Shown one piece after another: positions 25,795 through 34,571 of a stretch of 64,000 nucleotides of DNA (positions are counted from its first letter, which is position 1; the number at the start of each line of letters is the position of its first letter). Made by a program: the position numbers and the translations under genes. The notes under the pieces were generated by a model. The model had not been told where the DNA came from. It did no database searches and worked only from the letters and a program-made list of their open reading frames with translations. The stretch is from Chitinispirillales bacterium ANBcel5 (GTDB lineage Bacteria > Fibrobacterota > Chitinivibrionia > Chitinivibrionales > Chitinispirillaceae), in contig JARUKZ010000017.1 of assembly GCA_029688955.1 (NCBI GenBank), forward strand, positions 1 to 64,000, given 5' to 3'.

Positions 25795-27132
25795 CTACTT
25801 TTTCTTCTCTAACTGCTTTAATACCAGTTTCATTCTGGGGATGTTCTGAAGTTTATGCTGGTGTTTTTTCAAAAAGTTCCAGTAGAGTGAGTCCCAGGTG
25901 AGAGACCATTCACCTTTTTTAAAATCACTCATCGTAAGAATGTAGTTTGATGAACTGATATAAGGTTTGGTCGAAAGCAGCCCACCATCTGCATATTGGC
26001 TCATCCCAAAAACGTTTGGAACCATAACCCAGTCGTAGGCATCGATAAACATCTCCATAAACCACCGATAGATTTCTTTGGGATGGATGTTACTAAGCAT
26101 CATAAAATTCCCCAGCACCATAAGCCTTTCTATATGGTGGCAGTAGGCATTCTTTAGGACTTTGCTGATAACTGTGTCCACAGGAACGATGCCGGTTTGT
26201 GCTGTGTAAAAGGATTGGGGCAGTGGGGAAGTGTTTACAAAGAAGTTTGAGTTTCTTTGACGCTCGCCCTCAAGTAAATACACCTGAAACATATACTCTC
26301 TCCAGCCAACGATTTGCCTGATAAATCCCTCTTTTGAGTTGAGCGGAACAGCAGTGGCAAGAACACTTTGAACCACTTCATTGGGGGTAAGCAGGCCGCT
26401 GTTAAGCAGCGGGGAAAGTAGTGAATGGTACAAGAATTCTTTATCGGTTGAAATCGCGTCTTCATAATCGCCAAAGTAGGGTAGCCTTTTCTCAATGAAC
26501 TCCTTAAGCCAGTGACGGGCATCTTTAAAGGTGACAGGATAGAAAAAGCCTGAAGTGTCACCCGGGTTTTGGGAAAAGTGTTTATCTACGTACTCAACCG
26601 CTTCGTCTGTAAAGCTGTTTGAGTAACAGGTAACCGGCGGGGGAGTGTAGTGGGGTGGAAGTTTTTTTCTGTTCTCCTTATCAAAGCTCCACTTTCCTCC
26701 GATTGGTTTTCCGTTATCATCAATGAGAATATTGTGTTGAAGGCGTTGGTTTCGGTAGAAACCTGCCATGTTGTAATGGCTGCTTTTCTTAAGAGTACCC
26801 CCAAAGTAGCCAGGTGAATTACACAACTCTGCTGTGGCTGGAAGTTTTGATTTAAGTTGGGGGTCATAGGGGTCGATCGCGAAAACTTTGTGTTTAGCAA
26901 TCTGTCTTTGCCAGCTGCGGTTGAACTCAACATAGCGGACTGTATATCCTTTTTGAAATAGAAAATGCTGGTACGCTTTCATTGCAGCCCGGTGAAAGGT
27001 GAGCTTTTTCTTGTGAAAGTGAAAATCACGAAAAAAGCATGAATCCTCGACCAGCACTACCTTTCTGTTCTTTTTTAAACAGGGATGATTCTCAAACAGT
27101 TGGTTGGGGAATATGACAACGGCTTCATTCAT
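25795..27132 (-). CDS. Cryptochrome/photolyase-related protein
   Basis: 445 residues matching the deoxyribodipyrimidine photolyase-related family (COG3046): VVIFPNQLFENHP and VVLVEDSCFFRDFHFHKKK at the N terminus, HYNMAGFYRNQR, IVGWREYMFQVY and WVMVPNVFGMSQYADGG toward the C terminus. Iron-sulfur members of this family have a cysteine-rich segment before LYWDF; here the matching segment reads MSDFKKGEWSLTWDSLYWNF without cysteines, so a 4Fe-4S cluster is unlikely. A light-dependent DNA repair or photoreceptor role is expected from the family. ATG 27132 is used; the ribosome site is weak. Confidence 0.85.
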   Translation of the reverse strand: MNEAVVIFPNQLFENHPCLKKNRKVVLVEDSCFFRDFHFHKKKLTFHRAAMKAYQHFLFQKGYTVRYVEFNRSWQRQIAKHKVFAIDPYDPQLKSKLPATAELCNSPGYFGGTLKKSSHYNMAGFYRNQRLQHNILIDDNGKPIGGKWSFDKENRKKLPPHYTPPPVTCYSNSFTDEAVEYVDKHFSQNPGDTSGFFYPVTFKDARHWLKEFIEKRLPYFGDYEDAISTDKEFLYHSLLSPLLNSGLLTPNEVVQSVLATAVPLNSKEGFIRQIVGWREYMFQVYLLEGERQRNSNFFVNTSPLPQSFYTAQTGIVPVDTVISKVLKNAYCHHIERLMVLGNFMMLSNIHPKEIYRWFMEMFIDAYDWVMVPNVFGMSQYADGGLLSTKPYISSSNYILTMSDFKKGEWSLTWDSLYWNFLKKHQHKLQNIPRMKLVLKQLEKKK

Positions 27133-27313
27133 TTATTATCACTCATAGCGGGTTTATCGCGTTACCTTCCATACTGTTGATTGTAAATGCAAAACGTGGA
27201 CCTGTAGTATAGAATCAGGAGTGAACACATTCAGGGGGGGGAAGAACACCAATACCGCAGGAGAAGTGTGGCTATCGGTTGATAGTAGTGTGCTGCAAGA
27301 GGGTGGGGACACC

Positions 27314-28129
27314 CTATGTATGGGAAGACCGTATCAGGTGGTCAATGATATCTTTGGAGATAGATTTTCCCGGATGACGTTCAGGAAGTTTATTTAAAGG
27401 AAACCAGTCTGCTTCGATAATTTCGGATTCATCTATGCTGATCTCACCACTTTGATATTCTGCGGTGAATCCGACCATCACTGAACCCGACCAGCCCCAG
27501 GGTTGATTCCCAAAGTAGGTGATATTTTTCACCGTTATTCCGGTTTCCTCGTTAACCTCTCTGGCTACGCACTGTTCAAGAGTTTCACCTGGTTCAAGAT
27601 AGCCGGCAACGATACTAAAATAGGGAGATTTATAGAGACGACTTTTTACCATCAGCAGCTCATTACCCCGAACAACTCCTGCGATCATTGCGGGAGAGAT
27701 TCTTGGGTAATTAACCTCGTGGCAATTTGGGCAATTTTTTGCCACTTCTAAATCTGATAGTACAGTGGGGTTACCGCACGCACCACAAAACTGTGTCGAT
27801 TTATTCCAGTTATACATATGATAGGCATAACTTAGCATTGGAAGAAGATCTTTATCCAAAACAGAGCGGCTGGATGGTAAGCTTATGGAGCGAAAGGGGG
27901 TGGTGTCTATATCTCCACAGTAGTGAGCGGTGAGCACAGCCTTATTATCAAAAGTTACTTCCAGCACGTTGGTGAGATGAGGGAGCAGGCTGATAACCTC
28001 TTTTGTTTCGGGTAACCGACGATCCTCTTTGGTTAAAAGCAAGTTTTTGTTATTGAAAATAAAACAGTGGTCACTCATTTCTACCGCTTCTGTTATTTGA
28101 GAATGCCTTTTAATTATCAACCCTGACAT
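27314..28129 (-). CDS. nudC: NAD+ diphosphatase, Nudix family
   Basis: The protein has the NudC architecture: a variable N-terminal domain, a four-cysteine zinc ribbon (FCGACGNPT, then NCPNCHEV), and a Nudix box fitting G-x5-E-x7-REUxEExGU (GYLEPGETLEQCVAREVNEE). The family tag downstream is QPWGWSGS in place of the more usual QPWPFPxS. NudC hydrolyses NAD(H) to NMN and AMP and removes NAD caps from RNA. ATG 28129 with AGGA upstream is preferred, overlapping the upstream gene by 20 nt; ATG 28078 is an alternative that avoids the overlap. Confidence 0.9.
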   Translation of the reverse strand: MSGLIIKRHSQITEAVEMSDHCFIFNNKNLLLTKEDRRLPETKEVISLLPHLTNVLEVTFDNKAVLTAHYCGDIDTTPFRSISLPSSRSVLDKDLLPMLSYAYHMYNWNKSTQFCGACGNPTVLSDLEVAKNCPNCHEVNYPRISPAMIAGVVRGNELLMVKSRLYKSPYFSIVAGYLEPGETLEQCVAREVNEETGITVKNITYFGNQPWGWSGSVMVGFTAEYQSGEISIDESEIIEADWFPLNKLPERHPGKSISKDIIDHLIRSSHT

Positions 28130-29240
28130 CTCCAATCCTGATCAGGTCATCAAAGCGCCACTCGATATCCAAATCACCGATTCTTGACACATTATCGCCT
28201 TTGTAGTGTATCTCGGTATCACCTGCTTTTACCAGTCTTGAAAAGCTGTATTCGAAGCGTTTGTCACCTATCTGGGTAACTTTTCCAAAGGTGTAGTCGA
28301 CTCTCAGGTCTTCTACCTGTCGTATCTGTTCAATTTCCTGAGAGATGATTAAACAGTCTACAATTGATGTATAAAGTTCAAGAATTTCTGCAGGGAACTC
28401 ACCGGTTGCTTTCTCTTTTTCTCTGAGATAGGTGCTAAGGATAAAAGCTATCTCGGCTAAATCGGGGACAATTTTTTGGCGTTCGATGTAATCCTCCCAG
28501 TGAATCATATCCAGAGAGTAGAGGAAATAGTCGCTGTGATATCGATCAATAGTAAGATCACCGATCTTGTCTATGGTGTTAAAATCTCTTTTGACCTCAA
28601 CATCACCTATTTGTATGATACGATTGTTGGAGCCGTATTTGATCGCTCTGCCATTAATTTCGCTTATTTTGGAATTACTGTATTCAAATTCAAATTCTCC
28701 CAATCTATGAACGAGCCCGTGACGATAATAGACGCTCTGATGTCTAAATGTGTTCACTCTTCTGGGGATCCTTGATACTCTGATCAGGTTGTCGGTAGCA
28801 GTAAGAAGCATTTGAAGTTCGGAGCGGTGCTGATGCTCAGAGCTTCTGGCCTCCTGAACGTAGAGGGTAAGTAGGTGTCGGAGTTCAAAAAGATGTTGCT
28901 GTACTTTAAGGCGGTCAAAGTATTCGTTTTTATCGATTGAATTGAGATTTCTGTACCGAACCGTAAAATCATAAAGATCAGGGGTGAACTCGTAGATAGG
29001 GTCTTTGTATCGGTTGTTGAAATGGATATCAAAATTTGTGCGAAGCCTGTGAGGTCCCACTATTCTAAAATAAAAACCCGCAGGATCGGTTCTGAATTTG
29101 GTACTGGGCAGAGGGGTACGATGATGAACTCGTTCGATACTGCTTAAAGAGTGGTATGCCTGCACCGGGTTCACAATAGTGCAGAAAAGCAAAGTAAGCA
29201 GCGCAATAATGGATGATGTTGTTTTCAATGTAACACTCAC
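28110..29240 (-). CDS. Unknown secreted protein with IGD repeats
   Basis: 376 residues starting at GTG 29240 (TTG 29228 is an alternative). The N-terminal signal peptide is SSIIALLTLLFC followed by VQAYH. Two blocks of short beta repeats with the pattern IGD-x-x-[IV]-x-[YR] occur near residues 180-235 (IIQIGDVEVKRDFNTIDKIG) and at the C-terminal end (VTQIGDKRFEYSF, VSRIGDLDIEWRFDDLIRIG). They probably form a small beta-solenoid or sheet. Between them is a helical segment. The function is unknown. It is co-directional with nudC, with overlapping ends. Confidence 0.65.
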   Translation of the reverse strand: MSVTLKTTSSIIALLTLLFCTIVNPVQAYHSLSSIERVHHRTPLPSTKFRTDPAGFYFRIVGPHRLRTNFDIHFNNRYKDPIYEFTPDLYDFTVRYRNLNSIDKNEYFDRLKVQQHLFELRHLLTLYVQEARSSEHQHRSELQMLLTATDNLIRVSRIPRRVNTFRHQSVYYRHGLVHRLGEFEFEYSNSKISEINGRAIKYGSNNRIIQIGDVEVKRDFNTIDKIGDLTIDRYHSDYFLYSLDMIHWEDYIERQKIVPDLAEIAFILSTYLREKEKATGEFPAEILELYTSIVDCLIISQEIEQIRQVEDLRVDYTFGKVTQIGDKRFEYSFSRLVKAGDTEIHYKGDNVSRIGDLDIEWRFDDLIRIGDVRVDN

Positions 29241-29507
29241 TGTAGAGATACGTATTGGACGATCGTTTAGTTAGACTGGCTAAGCATTTTAAAAGTTACA
29301 CTAAAGCTCAAAATAGTTATTGCTATAGATTAGCAAATCTTTAACCGTATTAGGAAAAATACACATGTTTACCCTGGTATTGCAAAGATCAAAGGTAATA
29401 AGTGATTGTGAATTAGGTGGATGGGGGTAATTGCTGAGGATGGGTTTTTGGGGGACGGACTGTTTTTAGTGCCGTAAGGAGTTTTCAATTTAGTAGTGAG
29501 GAGAAGA
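29241..29507. other. Intergenic leader to the tandem repeat
   Basis: AT-rich DNA upstream of the IGD-repeat gene, presumably with its promoter, followed by a first isolated GGGGACGGACTGTTTTT motif at 29451-29467. No gene is supported. Confidence 0.45.
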
Positions 29508-30378
29508 GGGGACGGACTGTTTTTATCGTCATACTTCTACTCTGTTTTCATCCAAAAATATTGAAGTTTTGCAATCTTGAGGGCGCCTGCAGCGTGAATG
29601 GGTGAAGGGCTGGTGTTGCTGGGTACCGGGTATGTGTCAGGGACTTTGAGTGGTTGTTTTTGCCGGGACAAAAGAGGGGACGGACTATCTTTAACACTTT
29701 AATCCTGCCTTATGTAGCCTTAAACCAAGCCAGTCCTCCTTCTTTTCAGTTATATGCTCTTCACCCCTCGCAATTAGGGAGTTCATCACTGCTTTTAAGA
29801 GCAAGTGGAAGAGAAGTTTGGAGGTCGGTAGGGTTTTCCATGAAGGAGAAGTTTTAGGGGACGGACTGTTTTTATCGTCATACTTCTACTCTGTTTTCAT
29901 CCAAAAATATTGAAGTTTTGCAATCTTGAGGACGCCTGCAGCGTGAATAGGTGAAGGGCTGGTGTTGTAGGGTACCGGGTATGTGTCAGGGACTTTGAGT
30001 GGTTGTTTTTGCCGGGACAAAAGAGGGGACGGACTATCTTTAACACTTTAATCCTTCCTTATGTAGCCTTAAACCAAGCCAGTCCTCCTTCTTTTCAGTT
30101 ATATGCTCTTCACCCCCCGCAATTAGGGAGTTCATCACTGCTTTTAAGAGCAAGTGGAAGAGAAGTTTGGAGGTCGGTAGGGTTTTCCATGAAGGAGAAG
30201 TTTTAGGGGACGGACTGTTTTTATCGTCATACTTCTACTCTGTTTTCATCCAAAAATATTGAAGTGTTGCAATCTTGAGGACGCCTGCAGCGTGAATGGG
30301 TGAAGGGCTGGTGTTGCTGGGTACCGGGTATGTGTCAGGGACTTTGTTTTTGCCGGGACAAAAGAGGGGACGGACTAT
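29508..30378. repeat. 349-bp tandem repeat, 2.5 copies
   Basis: Units start at 29508, 29857 and 30206, exactly 349 bp apart and nearly identical; the third is cut at about 30378. Every unit carries two GGGGACGGACT motifs (at 29508 and 29676, 29857 and 30025, 30206 and 30366). A short open frame is repeated in each full unit but lacks a plausible ribosome site and looks incidental. GGGGACGGACT-type motifs are the kind of short repeat associated with REP-associated tyrosine transposases; one such gene lies at 38189. Confidence 0.9.
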
Positions 30379-30789
30379 TTATTTTGAGAACGTTGTCTGA
30401 GAGATTTATAAAAAGATTTGTCGTGAAAAGGATTAAAAAGGGGTCTATAATTATTGTATGGATTGGGAGCGATCTTTTTTGTAAGTTGTGGTGTTGGTTT
30501 TTTTGACTGTGTCCCTTTTGTTCCAAAACCTGGAAACTATAACAATTTAAACACAGTCGTATTTTAACCACTATTAAACCTACTTTATTATAAATCCTGA
30601 ACCTATTTTGTATAGAGCAGGCTATTTAACCGTTTAATAGGTGGGTACAGTATCAGAAATCGTTGATTTTTGTGGTAATAAAGGTGAAGCATACTAATTC
30701 TCTTCAGGGGGTGGTGCTTATCAGGTAAGTGGCAGTTTAAGCGTTTAATTTGATGTGGTGTTTTTATTAATGAAGAGGAGATGTGTTTT
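30379..30789. other. Upstream region of the cellulase gene
   Basis: About 410 bp with no gene. The motif CGTTTAAT occurs twice (about 30630 and 30745), and GAGGAG at 30775-30780 is the cellulase ribosome site. The promoter is presumably here, but I cannot place its boxes with confidence. Confidence 0.45.
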
Positions 30790-32607
30790 ATGAAGAAGTT
30801 TCTTTTGCTTGTGGCACTATCGGTTCTGTTTTGTGCGGTAGCTGTTTTTTCTGCAACCCCCGTTGCACAGCATGGTCAACTTAGTACTACTTCAAACAGA
30901 ATAGTAGACCAGAGCGGTAATACGGTTCAATTAAGAGGAATGAGCCTTTTTTGGAGTCAGTGGGAAGGGGGCAGGTTTTATAATAGCGGAACTGTTGATT
31001 GGCTTATCGATGACTGGCGGGTAAATGTTGTAAGAGCTGCAATGGGCGCAAACCATCACGAATCCGGAAGTGGCTATGTTTATGATAACAGTGAAGAATA
31101 CAAGGTTCGGGATGTGGTTGAAGCGGCTATTGCCCGAGGCATCTATGTAATTATCGACTGGCACTCTTACGAAGCACAAACAAACACTGCCGAAGCTGTT
31201 GATTTCTTCTCAAGAATGGCAAGAGATTATGGTAACCATCCAAATATTATCTATGAAATCTATAATGAGCCCACAGGTGTTGAATGGGATACGGTAAAAG
31301 ACTATGCCTCACAGGTAATTCCTGCAATAAGGCAGCATGACAGCGACAACATAATAATCGTTGGAACTCCCAACTGGTCCCAGGATGTGGACGATGCTGC
31401 AAATGATCCTATCTCCGGTTCCAATATAGCCTACGCATTTCATTTTTATGCTTCTGATGATTGGCATCAGGAAGACTTAAGAGCAAAAGCTGATTATGCA
31501 AAAAACAGTATACCGATTTTTGTAACCGAATGGGGATTAACTCAGGCTTCAGGTGATGGGCACATAGATATTGGCAGAGTGGATGCCTGGGTAAACTGGA
31601 TGGAACAAAATCAGATTTCATGGACGGCATGGTCGATCGTTGATAAGGATGAGACGTCTGCTGCACTTCAAAATAATCCCAGCTCAACAGGTAATTGGTC
31701 TCCGGATCAGCTAACTCAGTCTGGTTCCTATCTTAGGGAAAAAATAAGAGAGTTGAATCCCTCCTCTTATTCTGACCAGGGTGGTGATACTGGTGGTGGT
31801 GATACTGGTGGTGGTGATACCGGAGGTGGTGATACCGGAGGTGGTGATACCGGAGGTGGTGATACCGGAGGGACATTATTGAATGGTGATTTCTCACAGG
31901 GGGATGACTATTGGAATCTGGAATTCCACGACGGAGCAGGTTCAGGTGGTGTAACAAACGGAGAATACAGGATATCAATTGAGGATGCCGGAAGTGAACC
32001 GTGGCATGTCCAATTTACACAATCGGGTATTAGATTAGAAGAAGGCAAAACATACAGATTCTCTTTTGATGCCAGAGCGGAAGGGAGCAGAACCATTGAG
32101 GCAAATATTGGAATGGCTGATGATCCCTGGCAGAGCTATATTGGAGAGGGGCACGGTGTTTTTGACTTAACAGCATCTATGCAAACCTTTCAAATTGAAT
32201 TTACAATGACTCACACTACAGATGACAACTCACGGGTCGAATTTAATGCAGGATCCACTTCATCTGAAGATGTATTCATCGATAATGTAATCATTGAAGA
32301 ACACACTCCAGCCTCTTCAGTTAATAATGCCTTTGTTAGAAAAGGTGGGTTGTTTATGGAAATTACATCAAACCCACTGAGTCCTGTTGCCAATATAACC
32401 TTCAATGTCATTGAGAGAAACAACGTTGTTCTTCAGGTCTTTGATGTTACCGGAAGGCTTGTTGACTCTTTTAGGCCAGGGGTTCTTGATAAAGGAATTT
32501 ACAATTACACTTTTAACCGAAGCTCTGTTCCTTCGGGAGTGTATTATGTCAGACTAAATACAGGGAATTCACAGGTCTTGAACAGAAAAATGGTGCTTAT
32601 GAATTAA
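30790..32607 (+). CDS. Secreted GH5 cellulase with CBM and C-terminal sorting domain
   Basis: 605 residues from ATG 30790 (GAGGAG 9 nt upstream; the ATG at 30781 has no spacing). Signal peptide 1-21. GH5 catalytic domain about 28-325 with acid/base E160 (IYEIYNEP) and nucleophile E247 (IFVTEWG). A linker of six GGDTG units (331-361) leads to a CBM4/9-like carbohydrate-binding module (about 362-510, LLNGDFSQGDDYWNLEF). A C-terminal domain of about 80 residues (VVLQVFDVTGRLV, then PSGVYYVRL, ending NRKMVLMN) has the type-A sorting-domain pattern used for outer-membrane export and surface attachment. Expected activity is endo-cleavage of beta-1,4-glucans. A strong terminator follows. Confidence 0.93.
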   Translation: MKKFLLLVALSVLFCAVAVFSATPVAQHGQLSTTSNRIVDQSGNTVQLRGMSLFWSQWEGGRFYNSGTVDWLIDDWRVNVVRAAMGANHHESGSGYVYDNSEEYKVRDVVEAAIARGIYVIIDWHSYEAQTNTAEAVDFFSRMARDYGNHPNIIYEIYNEPTGVEWDTVKDYASQVIPAIRQHDSDNIIIVGTPNWSQDVDDAANDPISGSNIAYAFHFYASDDWHQEDLRAKADYAKNSIPIFVTEWGLTQASGDGHIDIGRVDAWVNWMEQNQISWTAWSIVDKDETSAALQNNPSSTGNWSPDQLTQSGSYLREKIRELNPSSYSDQGGDTGGGDTGGGDTGGGDTGGGDTGGGDTGGTLLNGDFSQGDDYWNLEFHDGAGSGGVTNGEYRISIEDAGSEPWHVQFTQSGIRLEEGKTYRFSFDARAEGSRTIEANIGMADDPWQSYIGEGHGVFDLTASMQTFQIEFTMTHTTDDNSRVEFNAGSTSSEDVFIDNVIIEEHTPASSVNNAFVRKGGLFMEITSNPLSPVANITFNVIERNNVVLQVFDVTGRLVDSFRPGVLDKGIYNYTFNRSSVPSGVYYVRLNTGNSQVLNRKMVLMN

Positions 32608-32650
32608 GTGTACAAAAATATAATTCTTACATGTCGTGTCATCACAATCT

Positions 32651-32684
32651 CAGACCGCTGGAGTTTTCCGGCGGTCTGTTTTGG
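32651..32684 (+). terminator. Intrinsic terminator after the cellulase gene
   Basis: CAGACCGCTGGA pairs with TCCGGCGGTCTG (one G-T pair) around a four-base loop and runs straight into TTTT. It sits 43 nt after the cellulase stop codon. Confidence 0.9.
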
Positions 32685-33030
32685 TTTGAAAGATATCTAT
32701 TGTTTACCCAAATAATTATGAGTATATCTGTGCCAAAATGTTGAAAATTCGATCTCACCAGGGGACAGATCTAATGTATGATCAATATGGTACTTGGAAG
32801 AAACATCTTTTTTTACTCTTCATATCACATTTCGCCTTGGTTTTTTGGGGCAAGGGAACGGAGATTCATGTGAGTAGAAAGATTTAACAGGGATTAGGCT
32901 TCCTGGCAATAATCTAAATTGCAATAAGGAATTTTATAGTTTTGTATAATAGAAACTATTTGTTATTTTCATTTCACCTCTAAAATAGAGTGCTGTTATT
33001 CAATTTAAGTTATTTCAGGAATTAAGCGAC
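32685..33030. other. Intergenic, upstream of the channel gene
   Basis: About 345 bp, AT-rich. An AGGGGACAGATC segment near 32760 faintly resembles the GGGGACGGACT motif. AGGAA at 33018-33022 may be the ribosome site of the next gene. No gene is supported. Confidence 0.4.
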
Positions 33031-34128
33031 ATGAACGTTTACAGGTTTATTGGGTTAAAGACGACTATTGTGAAATTTGGTATGCTAATCGTCTCAATTG
33101 CTTTTCTTTTTACAACAAATGCAGATTATACATCCGAGCCACTTCTGGTGGGAACCCGGGAAACTCCACCCTTTGCCATGCAGGATAAAAACGGGAACTG
33201 GTCAGGCATAACAATTGAGCTTTGGGAAAGAATTGCTGCACAGTTAAATATCCCGTATCGCTATAAATCATTTACTCTGCCGGCTATACTTCAGGGTTTA
33301 GAGGATGGAACTGTAGATGTTGGTGCGGCAGCACTTTCCATAACCAGTGAACGGGAAACGGTCATGGATTTTTCCCACCCCTTTTTTACAACAGGTCTTG
33401 GCATAGCAGTTCATCAGAAACAACAGCCAACATTGTGGTCTATACTAAGAAGGGTATTTTCCAGGCAATTCTTAGAGATTATCGCCACTTTGAGTTTAGT
33501 GCTTTTTGTTTTCGGTTTTTTGATCTGGTTTTTCGAAAGGAAACGTAACCGTTCTCAGTTTGGGGGTAACACTTTAAGGGGTATAGGTGCGGGTTTCTGG
33601 TGGTCGGCTGTAACCATGACTACTGTTGGATACGGGGATAAAGCTCCGGTTACATTGTGGGGGCGGCTGGTAGCACTGATATGGATGTTTGCAGCAATCA
33701 TTGGGATCTCAATCATTACAGCATCGATTACTTCTGCACTGACAGTGGCTTCACTGGATACAGAAATTAGTGGCCCCCAGGATTTAAAGAGAGTTAGTGT
33801 AGGGACTATAAATAATACAACAAGTTTTGATTATTTACATGATCGGGGAATATATCCTAAACTTTATGATTCGGTAGAAGATGCACTTTTGGCTCTCAGT
33901 TCAGGAATCGTTGGCGCGATTGTGTATGATGCACCGATACTTACCTATTTTATAAACCAAAACTATGCCGGAAAACTACATACCCTTTCTTCAACTTTTA
34001 ATCCGCAAAAATATGGTATTGCCTTGCCATTGGACAGCCATCTGCGTCAACATGTAAATATTATACTTCTTGAGCTGATTGAAAATGGCGATTTGAACAG
34101 AATAAAACAGCGTTACCTCGGGGAGTAA
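33031..34128 (+). CDS. GluR0-like ligand-gated potassium channel
   Basis: 365 residues with the architecture of a prokaryotic ionotropic glutamate receptor. It has an N-terminal signal/TM segment and ligand-binding lobe 1 (about 36-130, RETPPFAM and LSITSERE, the arginine being the usual amino-acid ligand). M1 follows (about 150-168), then a pore loop with the K+ selectivity filter TVGYGD at 198-203, M2 (about 212-238), and lobe 2 (SVGTINNTTSFDYL, GAIVYDAPILTYF). The filter predicts K+ selectivity; the periplasmic lobes should bind an amino acid. It is flanked by terminator and AT-rich DNA, so it is probably monocistronic. Confidence 0.9.
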   Translation: MNVYRFIGLKTTIVKFGMLIVSIAFLFTTNADYTSEPLLVGTRETPPFAMQDKNGNWSGITIELWERIAAQLNIPYRYKSFTLPAILQGLEDGTVDVGAAALSITSERETVMDFSHPFFTTGLGIAVHQKQQPTLWSILRRVFSRQFLEIIATLSLVLFVFGFLIWFFERKRNRSQFGGNTLRGIGAGFWWSAVTMTTVGYGDKAPVTLWGRLVALIWMFAAIIGISIITASITSALTVASLDTEISGPQDLKRVSVGTINNTTSFDYLHDRGIYPKLYDSVEDALLALSSGIVGAIVYDAPILTYFINQNYAGKLHTLSSTFNPQKYGIALPLDSHLRQHVNIILLELIENGDLNRIKQRYLGE

Positions 34129-34571
34129 AAAAGAAAACTATTTATACAGTATCGTTTTCTGGTTGCAAACCAGAAAAATGGGTTTAGTATCATAGTTATC
34201 ATTATTTTGGCTATGAAAATAACATTTGAAGAGATAATGGTTTGACAGCGAATTGTACATTGTTTTCGTATCGCGAAAAGTAGTTGATATTGTAGCCTGC
34301 AAACTACTATTTTGGCATGTGAGAAAGTTAATAAAATTAGCAGAACTTAATATTTGCAAAACAAAAGAAAAAAAATAAATTGTCACCCAAATATAACATA
34401 TTGTTCTATAATCAAATATATAAAAAAAGGATTGAAATAAATCTTGATTATATATATAATCTTAATTAAAGAGTATTACTGGTAATACAAAATTTGAAAT
34501 GCTTTTAGCATTTGAAAATTTCAAAGAGAGAGAAAGTTTATTTCCCATCACCCTTAATGTATGGAGGTGCT
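34129..34571. other. AT-rich intergenic region
   Basis: About 440 very AT-rich bases. No gene is supported. GGAGG at 34563-34567 is the ribosome site for the next gene. Promoter boxes cannot be singled out because of the composition. Confidence 0.4.

Noticed and set aside
29654..30206. Two nearly identical 67-residue open frames
   Set aside because: They are the same stretch of the 349-bp repeat, without a plausible ribosome site or recognisable protein pattern.
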